A DNA stretch of 7,428 nt from Clostridiales bacterium (GTDB lineage Bacteria > Bacillota > Clostridia > Oscillospirales > Oscillospiraceae): assembly GCA_020861055.1 (NCBI GenBank), contig JAJBTD010000097.1, positions 1 to 7,428 on the forward strand, in the 5' to 3' direction. Below, one piece after another: positions 1-5,456 of this stretch. The position numbers and the translations under genes are program-made. Within the stretch, counting starts at the first letter, position 1. The number at the start of each line of letters is the position of its first letter. Below the pieces are notes generated by a model. It was not told the origin of the DNA and did not search any database. It saw nothing but the letters and a program-made list of their open reading frames with translations.

Positions 1-1
1 G

Positions 2-241
2 AGCGTGGAGTCCAAGGCTGCTGGCACCCAGAGCGGCAGCGTCATCAGCGAGACCGCTGCCAAGGAGGCCGCCTTCACCCACGCCGGGGTCAGCGAGAGC
101 AGCGTATCCAAGCTGAAGGTGCAGCTGGACACGGACGACGGCGTGCAGATCTATGAGGTGGAGTTCCGTACCTCCTCCGCCGAGTACGAGTACGAGATCA
201 ACGCCACCACCGGCGACATCATCAGCTACGAGATCGACTAA
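2..241 (+). CDS. PepSY domain protein, C-terminal part (5' end outside window)
   Basis: The frame is open from base 2 to a TAA at 239-241, so about 79 C-terminal residues are visible. After a Ser/Gly/Ala-rich linker comes one PepSY repeat: an ISETAAKEAAFTHAGV helix, then the strand QIYEVEFRT, then YEYEINATTGDIISYEID, ending at the stop. This helix-strand-strand order, with the Y-E-Y-E-I-[DN]-A-x-T-G-x-I core, is typical of PepSY. Such domains are usually extracytoplasmic in Firmicutes and are often tandem repeats behind a signal peptide; both would lie upstream here, so I cannot confirm export. A GTG at 5-7 could be read as a start, but only four bases precede it and the frame stays open to the edge, so I treat the gene as truncated. 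Function beyond the domain is unknown; protease inhibition is only a family-level suggestion. It converges on alr with 8 nt between the stops. Confidence 0.85.
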   Translation, partial: SVESKAAGTQSGSVISETAAKEAAFTHAGVSESSVSKLKVQLDTDDGVQIYEVEFRTSSAEYEYEINATTGDIISYEID

Positions 242-249
242 ACAGCTGC

Positions 250-1371
250 CTATTCCACATACACCCGTTTTACCCGGGGCGACACAGCGCATAGCAGCTC
301 ATAGGAAATGGTTCCCAGTGTATCGGCCTTCTCCTCCAGGGGAAGGCCGTCGCCGAATACGGTGACTTCGTCCCCTACCTGGACGTGTGGAACGTCGGTG
401 ACATCCAGCATGCACATATCCATGCAGACCCTTCCGATCTGGGGGACACGCTGCCCACGCACCAGCATTTCCTGCCGGTTGGAGAGCAGCCGGAACAGGC
501 CGTCGGCATAACCCACCGGCACCGCCGCCACCAGACTGTCCCGCTCCAGAGTATAGGTCCTGCCATAGCTGATGCAGGTCCCCTTGGGAAGTCGCTTCAC
601 CGAAATCACATGGCTCTTAACCTCCATGACCGGCTCCAAAGGGATTTTCCCGTCGCAGGAGTGGTCGGGGGAGTGACCAAAGAGCAGGATGCCCGGACGG
701 ATCATGTCCAGATGAGCCTGGGGATAGTTCAGGGTAGCCGCTCCGGCGCAGCAGTGCCGGATAGAGAAGGTAACCCCCATGGCCTCCAGCCGGTTCAGCA
801 ATGCGCGGAACCGGCTGATTTGCATTTCAGAATACGACGGACAGGTGTCCGCATCAGAGAAGTGCATGAAAATGCCCTCCGCATCCAGGCCAGGGAGTCG
901 GGCCATCTCCGCCAGGGTCTCCGCCCCATGCTCCAGATTGGCCTCGTCACAGAGAACGCCCAGGCGGGACATTCCAGTATCTGCCTTGAGATGACACCGG
1001 AGCCGACCACTCAAAGACAGGGCTGCATCAGAGAAGGCCCTGGCCTGCTCTGGGTCGTAGACTGTCTGAACGATGTGCTGCCGAAGCAGGGTCTCCGTGG
1101 CGGAGACAGGAGTGTATCCCAGAATGAGAATGGGCGCCTGGACCCCCGCCTCTCGCAGCTCCTCCGCTTCATCCAGGCAGGCCACCAGAAGATAGTCTGC
1201 ACCCAGAGCCTCCAGCTTCTTCGCCACCGGGATGGCCCCATGGCCATAGGCATTGGCCTTGACCAGACCAGCAAATTTGCTGTGAGGGGCCAGGTGGCGC
1301 AGGGTCTCATAATTCCGGGCCAGGCGGTCCAGGTGAATGACCGCCCAGGTGCGGCTCGTCTGTTCTGTCAT
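250..1371 (-). CDS. alr: Alanine racemase (PLP-dependent)
   Basis: Interconverts L- and D-alanine in the cytoplasm, supplying D-Ala for peptidoglycan. Numbered from the start chosen here (373 residues): the PLP lysine is K38 in VKANAYGHG; the PLP-ring arginine is in IRPGILLFG (R225); the second catalytic base is the tyrosine in ISYGRTY (Y269); the substrate-binding Cys-Met pair is in GRVCMDMCM (C316); and the C-terminal YELLCAVSPRVKRVYVE matches the family end. K38 and Y269 closely match K39 and Y265 of the Geobacillus enzyme, which supports starting at 1371. An in-frame ATG at 1404 would add 11 residues (MHQRQKKEAIP) that the family does not need; it has a GGAGG, but 15 nt upstream and inside a small hairpin, while the 1371 start has only an A-rich leader. 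It is the last gene of the nnrD-lipoprotein-alr operon. All key residues are present, so it should be active. Confidence 0.95.
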   Translation of the reverse strand: MTEQTSRTWAVIHLDRLARNYETLRHLAPHSKFAGLVKANAYGHGAIPVAKKLEALGADYLLVACLDEAEELREAGVQAPILILGYTPVSATETLLRQHIVQTVYDPEQARAFSDAALSLSGRLRCHLKADTGMSRLGVLCDEANLEHGAETLAEMARLPGLDAEGIFMHFSDADTCPSYSEMQISRFRALLNRLEAMGVTFSIRHCCAGAATLNYPQAHLDMIRPGILLFGHSPDHSCDGKIPLEPVMEVKSHVISVKRLPKGTCISYGRTYTLERDSLVAAVPVGYADGLFRLLSNRQEMLVRGQRVPQIGRVCMDMCMLDVTDVPHVQVGDEVTVFGDGLPLEEKADTLGTISYELLCAVSPRVKRVYVE

Positions 1372-1403
1372 GGGTATCGCTTCTTTCTTTTGTCTTTGAT
1401 GCA

Positions 1404-1426
1404 TTGTCGGGAGGTTAACCCTCCTC
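1404..1426 (-). promoter_or_regulatory. Intercistronic GGAGG and small hairpin before alr
   Basis: On the minus strand the last codons of the lipoprotein (GAG GAG GGT TAA) provide a GGAGG (complement of 1420-1424). It can pair with CCTCC (complement of 1410-1414) across a 5-nt loop. The ATG at 1404 follows 15 nt after the GGAGG; folding would hide the site but bring flanking bases closer. This could couple alr translation to the upstream gene, since ribosomes ending the lipoprotein would open the stem. Seen: the sequence and pairing. Inferred: any effect. Confidence 0.35.
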
Positions 1427-2011
1427 TATCGTAAAGTCGGTAAAGGTCACAGAGATGACCCGGTCGTCTCCCCATAGAATATCCGCATGCCGGAGGGCGT
1501 AGGTTTCCGGGTCAGCCCAGATCGCCACCTGGCTCTCCTCATCGGCGGTTTTGGGATTTTGGAGCAGGAGATAGAGGCTTTCCCCGTCCTCTCCCCAGGC
1601 GGGTCTCCCGCTCTCAAGGACAGAGCCATACTGACAGGCGGCCAAGATCACCGGCATGGCGTCGGCAGGGGAGAGGCCATCCGGGGAAAGAACACCTGTC
1701 TCCAGGGAAATGCCTGCATATTCCAGGCTGGCTGACCCGTCTGACCAGGCGGTTCCCGTTCCTGCAATGGACTCCGGGGAAGTGACCGTCATAGTCCCTG
1801 CACTGGCATTGCCGGAGAGGGTTACGGTGTACTGATAGGCTCGGTCACCATAGTCTGCGATAATCTCCGCCGAAGCTTGGAAGCTGATCATAGTTTGATA
1901 GACAGTCCGCAATTCCTCTGCTTTTGCCTCTGTGCTCTGTCCCAGAAGTCCGCAGCCGCTTAGCAGCAGAACAATGGGGAGTATCATCAGTGCGCCCTTG
2001 CTATGGCGCAT
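1415..2011 (-). CDS. GerS/YdcC-like lipoprotein (probable sporulation/germination factor)
   Basis: A 198-residue protein with a short basic N-terminus (MRHSK), a hydrophobic segment at about residues 7-17, and a lipobox L-S-G-C with the lipidated cysteine at C20. It is therefore probably anchored on the outer face of a membrane. The mature part has alternating strands typical of LolA-like/YdcC folds: residues 38-70 (YQTMISFQASAEIIADYG, then QYTVTLSG), 72-105 (GTMTVTSPESIAGTG), and a C-terminal VISVTFTDFTIEEG. Start chosen by a strong AAGGAGGA site 7-8 nt before the ATG. The gene lies 22 nt after nnrD and its stop abuts alr. Known: B. subtilis ydcC precedes alrA, and C. difficile gerS, which encodes a lipoprotein needed for cortex modification and germination, precedes alr2; GerS is also about 200 residues. 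The GerS-like role rests on this synteny, size and lipobox, not on recognised catalytic motifs. It could instead be a vegetative lipoprotein of unknown role. Confidence 0.75.
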   Translation of the reverse strand: MRHSKGALMILPIVLLLSGCGLLGQSTEAKAEELRTVYQTMISFQASAEIIADYGDRAYQYTVTLSGNASAGTMTVTSPESIAGTGTAWSDGSASLEYAGISLETGVLSPDGLSPADAMPVILAACQYGSVLESGRPAWGEDGESLYLLLQNPKTADEESQVAIWADPETYALRHADILWGDDRVISVTFTDFTIEEG

Positions 2012-2033
2012 TTGCCTTCCTCCTTGTTTTACA

Positions 2034-2900
2034 TTAGCAATGAAAATCCTCTAGCCAGACCTCCGGCAGCGTCTCCACCAGATCGGAGGGAGTCATGCCA
2101 CGGAAGCCTTTGGCCTCCGCCGCCCGGTCTCCCGCCCGGCCATGCACCCAGACGGCGGCGGAGGCCGCTTGCACCGGCTCCATCCCTTGGCCCAGCAAAG
2201 AGAGAATCAGCCCGGCTAATGCGTCGCCGCTGCCCCCCTTGGCCATGCCCTGGTTCCCGGTAGTGTTCTGGAATACCTGCCCGTACGGTCCGGCAATCAC
2301 CGTCCGGTGCCCCTTGAGCACCAGGACACACCGATGGGCCTGAGCGAAGTCAGAAGCCTCCCGTCCCCGGTCCGTCCCCGGCCAGTGGCCAGAGAGACGG
2401 CAAAATTCCCCGTCATGGGGGGTGAGGATAAGGGGAGCGCTCACCCGGCCCAGAATATCCATATGCCGACTGAGGGCGTTTAGACCATCGGCGTCTACCA
2501 CGATAGGACATTTCGCCCGGAGGAGCAGCTCTGGGACCAGCCGATCCAGCGACTCCGACTGGCCCAGTCCCGGACCGATCAGACCTGCGTCACAGCCAGA
2601 CAGTCGCTCTGTCAGCGGCTCCAGGGCGGCTTCGGTCAGCTTTCCATTTTCATCCTCCGGAAGAGGAAAGGGCATGGCCTCGTCACACTTTACTGCCGAC
2701 ACTGGCCAGACCGAGCGGGGCACGCCCAGAAATACCAGCCCAGTGCCGCCGCGGACAGCGCTCCGGGCTGCCAGCACTGGTGCACCGGTGTAGCCCACGC
2801 TGCCTCCGACGATCAGCACCTTTCCGAAGGTGCCCTTGTGGCCGTCCTCCGGCCGTTCCGGCAGCCATTTGGACACCGATTCCCGGGTCAGGACTATCAT
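2034..2900 (-). CDS. nnrD: ADP-dependent NAD(P)H-hydrate dehydratase (stand-alone C-terminal-type domain)
   Basis: Repairs S-NAD(P)HX, the damaged hydrated form of NAD(P)H, using ADP; a cytoplasmic ribokinase-like (YjeF C-terminal/YxkO) fold. Motifs in the 288-residue product: HKGTFGKVLIVGGS (21-34), glycine-rich GPGLG (109-113), VVDADGLNAL (134-143), LTPHDGE (159-165), and the nucleotide-binding/catalytic KGGSGDALAG (221-230) with D226, followed by a helix with VHGRAGD. The epimerase domain (NnrE, YjeF N-terminal) found fused to this domain in many bacteria is absent, so the protein is the YxkO-like single-domain form; an epimerase gene may lie elsewhere. The frame is open to 2960, but GGGAGG at 2909-2914, 8 nt upstream, fixes the start at 2900, and the added 20 residues would overlap the promoter. 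First gene of the operon with the lipoprotein and alr. Confidence 0.93.
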   Translation of the reverse strand: MIVLTRESVSKWLPERPEDGHKGTFGKVLIVGGSVGYTGAPVLAARSAVRGGTGLVFLGVPRSVWPVSAVKCDEAMPFPLPEDENGKLTEAALEPLTERLSGCDAGLIGPGLGQSESLDRLVPELLLRAKCPIVVDADGLNALSRHMDILGRVSAPLILTPHDGEFCRLSGHWPGTDRGREASDFAQAHRCVLVLKGHRTVIAGPYGQVFQNTTGNQGMAKGGSGDALAGLILSLLGQGMEPVQAASAAVWVHGRAGDRAAEAKGFRGMTPSDLVETLPEVWLEDFHC

Positions 2901-2908
2901 AGGCTGTG

Positions 2909-2914
2909 CCTCCC
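2909..2914 (-). promoter_or_regulatory. Ribosome binding site of nnrD
   Basis: GGGAGG on the minus strand, 8 nt before the ATG at 2898-2900. It decides the start against the longer open frame beginning at 2960. Confidence 0.85.
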
Positions 2915-2931
2915 GTTCAAGATTTTTCCCT

Positions 2932-2960
2932 ATTGTAGCACAGGGTGAAAGGATTGGCAA
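2932..2960 (-). promoter_or_regulatory. Sigma-A-type promoter of the nnrD-lipoprotein-alr operon
   Basis: On the minus strand: -35 TTGCCA (2955-2960), 17-bp spacer, -10 TACAAT (2932-2937), with TG one base before the -10 (extended -10). Transcription would begin near 2925, giving a leader of about 25 nt that just contains the nnrD ribosome site. No sporulation-sigma signature was recognised here. Confidence 0.72.
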
Positions 2961-3011
2961 ACGGGTTTTGCAGCGAGATGGGATTGATGCGAGATCATTG
3001 CAGAGAAAAAA

Positions 3012-3082
3012 TGTCCATCCAAGTCAGTGCATTTTGATAAGTATAGCCCAATGTCCAACCATCCTTAAAAGGTGGTTGGACA
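3012..3082. repeat. Three copies of TGGWTGGACA, two forming a 12-bp inverted repeat
   Basis: TGTCCAACCATC (3052-3063) and GGTGGTTGGACA (3071-3082) are complementary over 12 positions with one G-T wobble and a 7-base loop (CTTAAAA). A further copy, TGTCCATCCA, lies at 3012-3021, about 40 bp away in direct orientation to the left arm. The element is 50-120 bp upstream of the nnrD -35 box. It could be an operator with an extra half-site, an RNA hairpin, or the trace of a mobile element end. There is no U-run on either side, so it is not a standard terminator. Confidence 0.6.
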
Positions 3083-3119
3083 CCAGGCTGTAGCTTAATG
3101 ACATTGACTTGTCAGGGGA

Positions 3120-3170
3120 GGATATTCATCTTTTGGGTTTGCAAGTTTCAGTTTGTAAAGATGAAAATCC
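3120..3170. repeat. 14-bp inverted repeat just downstream of pgm
   Basis: The left arm 3120-3133 (GGATATTCATCTTT) and right arm 3157-3170 (AAAGATGAAAATCC) pair at 13 of 14 positions around a 23-base loop. On the pgm transcript it begins 12 nt after the stop, where a terminator or 3'-end stabilising stem would be expected. No clear U-run follows on the minus strand, and the AT-rich stem is weaker than the window's other terminators. Read-through from pgm towards nnrD is therefore possible. Confidence 0.5.
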
Positions 3171-3182
3171 AATAGCAGCGGC

Positions 3183-4913
3183 TTACAGCTCCTTAATAGA
3201 GGGCGCAAAGGCCGCATACTTGGCTACCTTGGCGTCGCATTCCTCCTTGGTGGGGGCATTTGCCAGAATGTAAACCTTGATCTTCGGCTCGGTGCCGGAG
3301 GGACGGATGATGAAGGTGGTGCCGTCAGCCAGATCATAGGCCACCACATTGGAGTCCTTCAGATCCATCTCCTCCACCTTGCCGGTGGCGAGATCGGTGG
3401 CGGTGCCGGTCTGATAGTCCTTGGCCACCACGACGGGGGTTCCGGCTACCTCACCGAGCGGATCGGCATGGAGCCGCTTCATGATATCGGCCATCTTCGC
3501 CATGCCGTCCAGACCAGGCATGACCAGGTTCAGGGTCTTTTCACCGTAGAAGCCATATTTTGCGTAGCAGTCCATCAGGGCGTCGTACAGGGTCTTGCCC
3601 TGGGTGGCATAGTAGGCAGCCATTTCCACCACGATGGTGATGGCGGTGACGGCGTCCTTGTCCCGGACATAGTCGCCAAACATATAGCCACAGGACTCCT
3701 CAAAGGAGTAGATGACCTTGCCCTCGCCGGACTTCTCCAGCTGGTCCTTCTTCTCACCCAGGAACTTGAAGCCGGTGAAGGTGCGGGCGCACTTGACGCC
3801 GTTGGCCTCGGCCACCTTGGTTGCCATGGCGGAGGAGACAATCGTGGTGTTCACATAGGCATTTTCCGGGAGGATGCCCGCCCGCTTCCGGGCCTGAATG
3901 GCGTAGTCCTCCAGCAGGATGCCGGTCTGGTTGCCGGAGAGAACCACGTAGTCCCCGGCAGAGGTCTTGACCATGACGCCTACCCGGTCAGCGTCCGGGT
4001 CGGAGCCAACGATCAGGTCACAGCCATGCTCCTTAGCCAGGTCAACTGCCAGATAAAAGCCCTCCGGGTTTTCCGGGTTGGGAGAGACCACCGTGGGGAA
4101 GTTGCCGTCGATGACCATCTGCTCAGGCACACAATAGACCTTCTTCATGCCCAGCCGCTTGAGGGCCTCGGGGATGAGCTTGTAGCCGGTGCCGTGGAAG
4201 GGGGTGTAGACGATGCCAAAGGTGTCCGCCACCTGCTCCACAGAGGCCCGGTCAATGACCTGACCCATGACCTGCTCCAGAAATGCCTCGTCGGTCTCCT
4301 CGCCCAACAGAGTCACAAGCCCCTGGGCTTTAGCATCTTCCAGATCCATGGTCTTGACATCGTCAAAGACGTCCAGCTCCTTCATCTTGGCGGCGACCAC
4401 ATCAGCATGGACCGGGGGCAGTTGCGCCCCGTCTGCCCAGTAGACCTTATAGCCGTTGTACTCCTTGGGGTTGTGAGAGGCGGTGATGTTGATGCCGGCC
4501 TGCGCGCCGTAATACCGGACAGCGAAGGACACCTCCGGGGTGGGACGCAGCTCGTCAAACAGCTTGACCTTGATGCCGTTGGCGGCCAGAATGGCGGCGG
4601 CGGTGCGGGCAAACTCGGTGGAGTGGTTGCGGCAGTCGTGAATGACGATGACGCCCTTTTCACAGGCTTCAGGACCTTCCGCCTTGACCACCTCGGCAAA
4701 AGCCTGGGTGGCGTGGGCGACGATGTGCCGGTTCATCTGGTGCAGACCCACGCACATGGTACCCCGCAGACCGGCAGTACCAAATTCCAGAGGGCCGAAG
4801 AACCGGCTCTCGATTTCCTTCTCATCGTCCTGAATGGACTCCAGCTCCGCCTTTTCCTCGGCGGACAGAGCGGGGCTGTTCAGCCATTTTTCATAAGTGT
4901 CTTTATAGGACAT
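3183..4913 (-). CDS. Phosphoglucomutase/phosphomannomutase (PgcA-type alpha-phosphohexomutase)
   Basis: Moves phosphate between C1 and C6 of a hexose, most likely glucose, supplying glucose-1-phosphate for UDP-glucose, glycolipid and wall polymer synthesis. All four domains of the superfamily are visible in 576 residues, close to the 581 of B. subtilis PgcA. They are: N-terminal FGTAGLRG (44-51); the phosphoserine loop TASHNPKEYNGYK with S146; the metal loop GSDPDADR with D305, D307 and D309; the sugar-specificity loop SFEESCGY (403-410); and the phosphate-binding loop RPSGTEPK (537-544). The frame is open upstream to 5171, but GGAGG at 4923-4927, 9 nt before the ATG, and the family's N-terminal length fix the start at 4913. 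The extra 86 residues would run through the promoter and the tyrS control region. Transcribed alone, divergently from tyrS. Phosphomannomutase or phosphopentomutase activity cannot be excluded from sequence, so I give no symbol. Confidence 0.95.
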   Translation of the reverse strand: MSYKDTYEKWLNSPALSAEEKAELESIQDDEKEIESRFFGPLEFGTAGLRGTMCVGLHQMNRHIVAHATQAFAEVVKAEGPEACEKGVIVIHDCRNHSTEFARTAAAILAANGIKVKLFDELRPTPEVSFAVRYYGAQAGINITASHNPKEYNGYKVYWADGAQLPPVHADVVAAKMKELDVFDDVKTMDLEDAKAQGLVTLLGEETDEAFLEQVMGQVIDRASVEQVADTFGIVYTPFHGTGYKLIPEALKRLGMKKVYCVPEQMVIDGNFPTVVSPNPENPEGFYLAVDLAKEHGCDLIVGSDPDADRVGVMVKTSAGDYVVLSGNQTGILLEDYAIQARKRAGILPENAYVNTTIVSSAMATKVAEANGVKCARTFTGFKFLGEKKDQLEKSGEGKVIYSFEESCGYMFGDYVRDKDAVTAITIVVEMAAYYATQGKTLYDALMDCYAKYGFYGEKTLNLVMPGLDGMAKMADIMKRLHADPLGEVAGTPVVVAKDYQTGTATDLATGKVEEMDLKDSNVVAYDLADGTTFIIRPSGTEPKIKVYILANAPTKEECDAKVAKYAAFAPSIKEL

Positions 4914-4922
4914 TGGAATGCA

Positions 4923-4927
4923 CCTCC
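4923..4927 (-). promoter_or_regulatory. Ribosome binding site of the phosphohexomutase gene
   Basis: GGAGG on the minus strand, 9 nt before the ATG at 4911-4913. It rules out the in-frame upstream start at 5171. Confidence 0.85.
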
Positions 4928-4935
4928 AAAAATGT

Positions 4936-4987
4936 GAGACCTCGTCCCGGCGCTGTGTCGGCTGAACTGCCGGTTCCGGCAGGTCTC
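4936..4987 (-). other. Structured 5' leader of the phosphohexomutase mRNA
   Basis: Between the predicted start of transcription (about 4995) and the ribosome site lies a perfect inverted repeat, CTGCCGG-TT-CCGGCAG (4967-4982). It is enclosed by an outer pair, GAGACC (4936-4941) with GGTCTC (4982-4987). The folded leader ends about 8 nt before the ribosome site. It matches no riboswitch class I recognise; it may stabilise the message or be fortuitous in GC-rich DNA. Confidence 0.45.
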
Positions 4988-5001
4988 CGGTTGATAAGTC
5001 T

Positions 5002-5031
5002 ATTATACCAGCGTTTCCCGGTGTTTGTCCA
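5002..5031 (-). promoter_or_regulatory. Sigma-A-type promoter of the phosphohexomutase gene
   Basis: On the minus strand: -35 TGGACA (5026-5031), 18-bp spacer, consensus -10 TATAAT (5002-5007), preceded by TGG (extended -10). Predicted start near 4995 gives a leader of about 80 nt. Confidence 0.72.
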
Positions 5032-5037
5032 GTAGGC

Positions 5038-5087
5038 GATAGAAATGTCTTTTCGTAAAATTGATAGAAATACCTTTTCGCAAAAGT
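5038..5087. repeat. Two tandem 25-bp repeats between divergent promoters
   Basis: Unit one (5038-5062) and unit two (5063-5087) share GATAGAAAT, then two variable bases, then CTTTTCG, one variable base, and AAAA. The core TTTTCGYAAAA is itself a short dyad, perfect in unit two (CTTTT-CGC-AAAAG). A partial third copy, GAAATACC, is at 5106-5113 beside the tyrS -35 box. The units lie between the -35 boxes of the two divergent promoters, the usual place for a shared operator or an AT-rich UP element. No regulator family is recognised. Confidence 0.7.
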
Positions 5088-5114
5088 GAAACGGATATTT
5101 TCATCGAAATACCC

Positions 5115-5143
5115 TTGACAACCGAAAGAAGGGATGGTATAGT
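5115..5143 (+). promoter_or_regulatory. Sigma-A-type promoter of the T-box/tyrS transcript
   Basis: Consensus -35 TTGACA (5115-5120), 17-bp spacer, -10 TATAGT (5138-5143) with TG one base upstream (extended -10). Transcription would begin near 5150, directly ahead of the T-box stem I. Confidence 0.85.
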
Positions 5144-5149
5144 ATCGCT

Positions 5150-5418
5150 TGGAAATGCGATGATGAGGCATAGTATCACAGTTTCCTCTGCTCAGAGAGC
5201 CCCCGGCTGGTGTGAGGGGGAGAGAGCGCTGTGAGAATACCCCTCTGAGCAGCCCCCTGAAAGCGGCGCGTTAGTAGGGGAGAGGTCGGGTGTGCCCGTT
5301 ACAGCGCAGGAGTTTGTCAGAACTCCCTGAGGCCCTTTTCGTGAGAAATAGGCGAACCAGAGGTGGTACCGCGCAATGCTGCGCCCTCTGTCCCAAACCC
5401 GGGGACAGAGGGCTTTTT
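5150..5418 (+). promoter_or_regulatory. Tyrosine T-box leader (tRNA-Tyr-sensing riboswitch)
   Basis: Stem I: the lower helix GAGG (5165-5168) pairs with CCTC (5242-5245). The specifier loop has AGTA (5172-5175) on the 5' side and GAA followed by TAC (5238-5240) on the 3' side; UAC is a tyrosine codon. Above it TCACAG (5176-5181) pairs with CTGTGA (5229-5234), GCTC (5190-5193) with GAGC (5224-5227), and CCCCC with GGGGG around the conserved GGCTGGTGTGA distal loop. A stem III-like region (TCGGGTGTGCCCGTTACAGC) and a further hairpin, GGAGTT/AACTCC (5309-5326), follow. The T-box AGGTGGTACCGCG is at 5361-5373; its bulge UGGU is complementary to ACCA, fitting discriminator base A73 of tRNA-Tyr. 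Uncharged tRNA-Tyr should favour the antiterminator, where CAGAGG (5359-5364) pairs with CCTCTG (5385-5390), over the terminator. Codon and discriminator both agree with the downstream gene. Confidence 0.95.
5383..5418 (+). terminator. T-box-controlled intrinsic terminator ahead of tyrS
   Basis: GCCCTCTGTCCC (5383-5394) pairs perfectly over 12 bp with GGGACAGAGGGC (5402-5413), and TTTTT follows at 5414-5418. The left arm shares 5385-5390 with the antiterminator, so the two folds exclude each other. Confidence 0.93.
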
Positions 5419-5440
5419 GTATGCCAGTCCCCAAGAAGAA

Positions 5441-5446
5441 AAGGAG
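5441..5446 (+). promoter_or_regulatory. Ribosome binding site of tyrS
   Basis: AAGGAG, 10 nt before the ATG at 5457-5459. It sets the start after the terminator and rejects the longer open frame from 5376, which would run through the terminator stem. Confidence 0.85.
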
Positions 5447-5456
5447 ACAAATAACG

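Noticed and set aside
385..1434. 349-codon plus-strand open frame opposite alr
   Set aside because: It is antisense to a gene with all alanine racemase motifs, its predicted protein shows no recognisable domain, and it has no convincing ribosome site. GC-rich third positions readily leave the opposite strand free of stops.
3052..3082. Inverted repeat considered as a rho-independent terminator
   Set aside because: Neither strand has a U-run after the stem, unlike the two clear terminators in the window.
2830..3093. 87-codon plus-strand open frame across the nnrD start and intergenic region
   Set aside because: Its first part is antisense to nnrD and its last part crosses the palindrome; no homology is recognised and no ribosome site is seen.
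3468..4937. 489-codon plus-strand open frame opposite the phosphohexomutase
   Set aside because: The same codon-bias shadow effect: it mirrors the mutase codons (runs rich in H, G, V, L and D), has no family resemblance and no promoter or ribosome site of its own.
5038..5087. Tandem repeats considered as a CRISPR array
   Set aside because: The two units abut with no spacers between them, and there are no cas genes.
4914..5171. 86-residue N-terminal extension of the phosphohexomutase
   Set aside because: It would run through the consensus -10/-35, the tandem repeats and the tyrS promoter; the GGAGG at 4923-4927 and family length fix the start at 4913.
5376..5456. 27-residue N-terminal extension of tyrS
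   Set aside because: It would be translated from inside the T-box antiterminator/terminator and lacks a ribosome site; the ATG at 5457 has AAGGAG and matches the family N-terminus.
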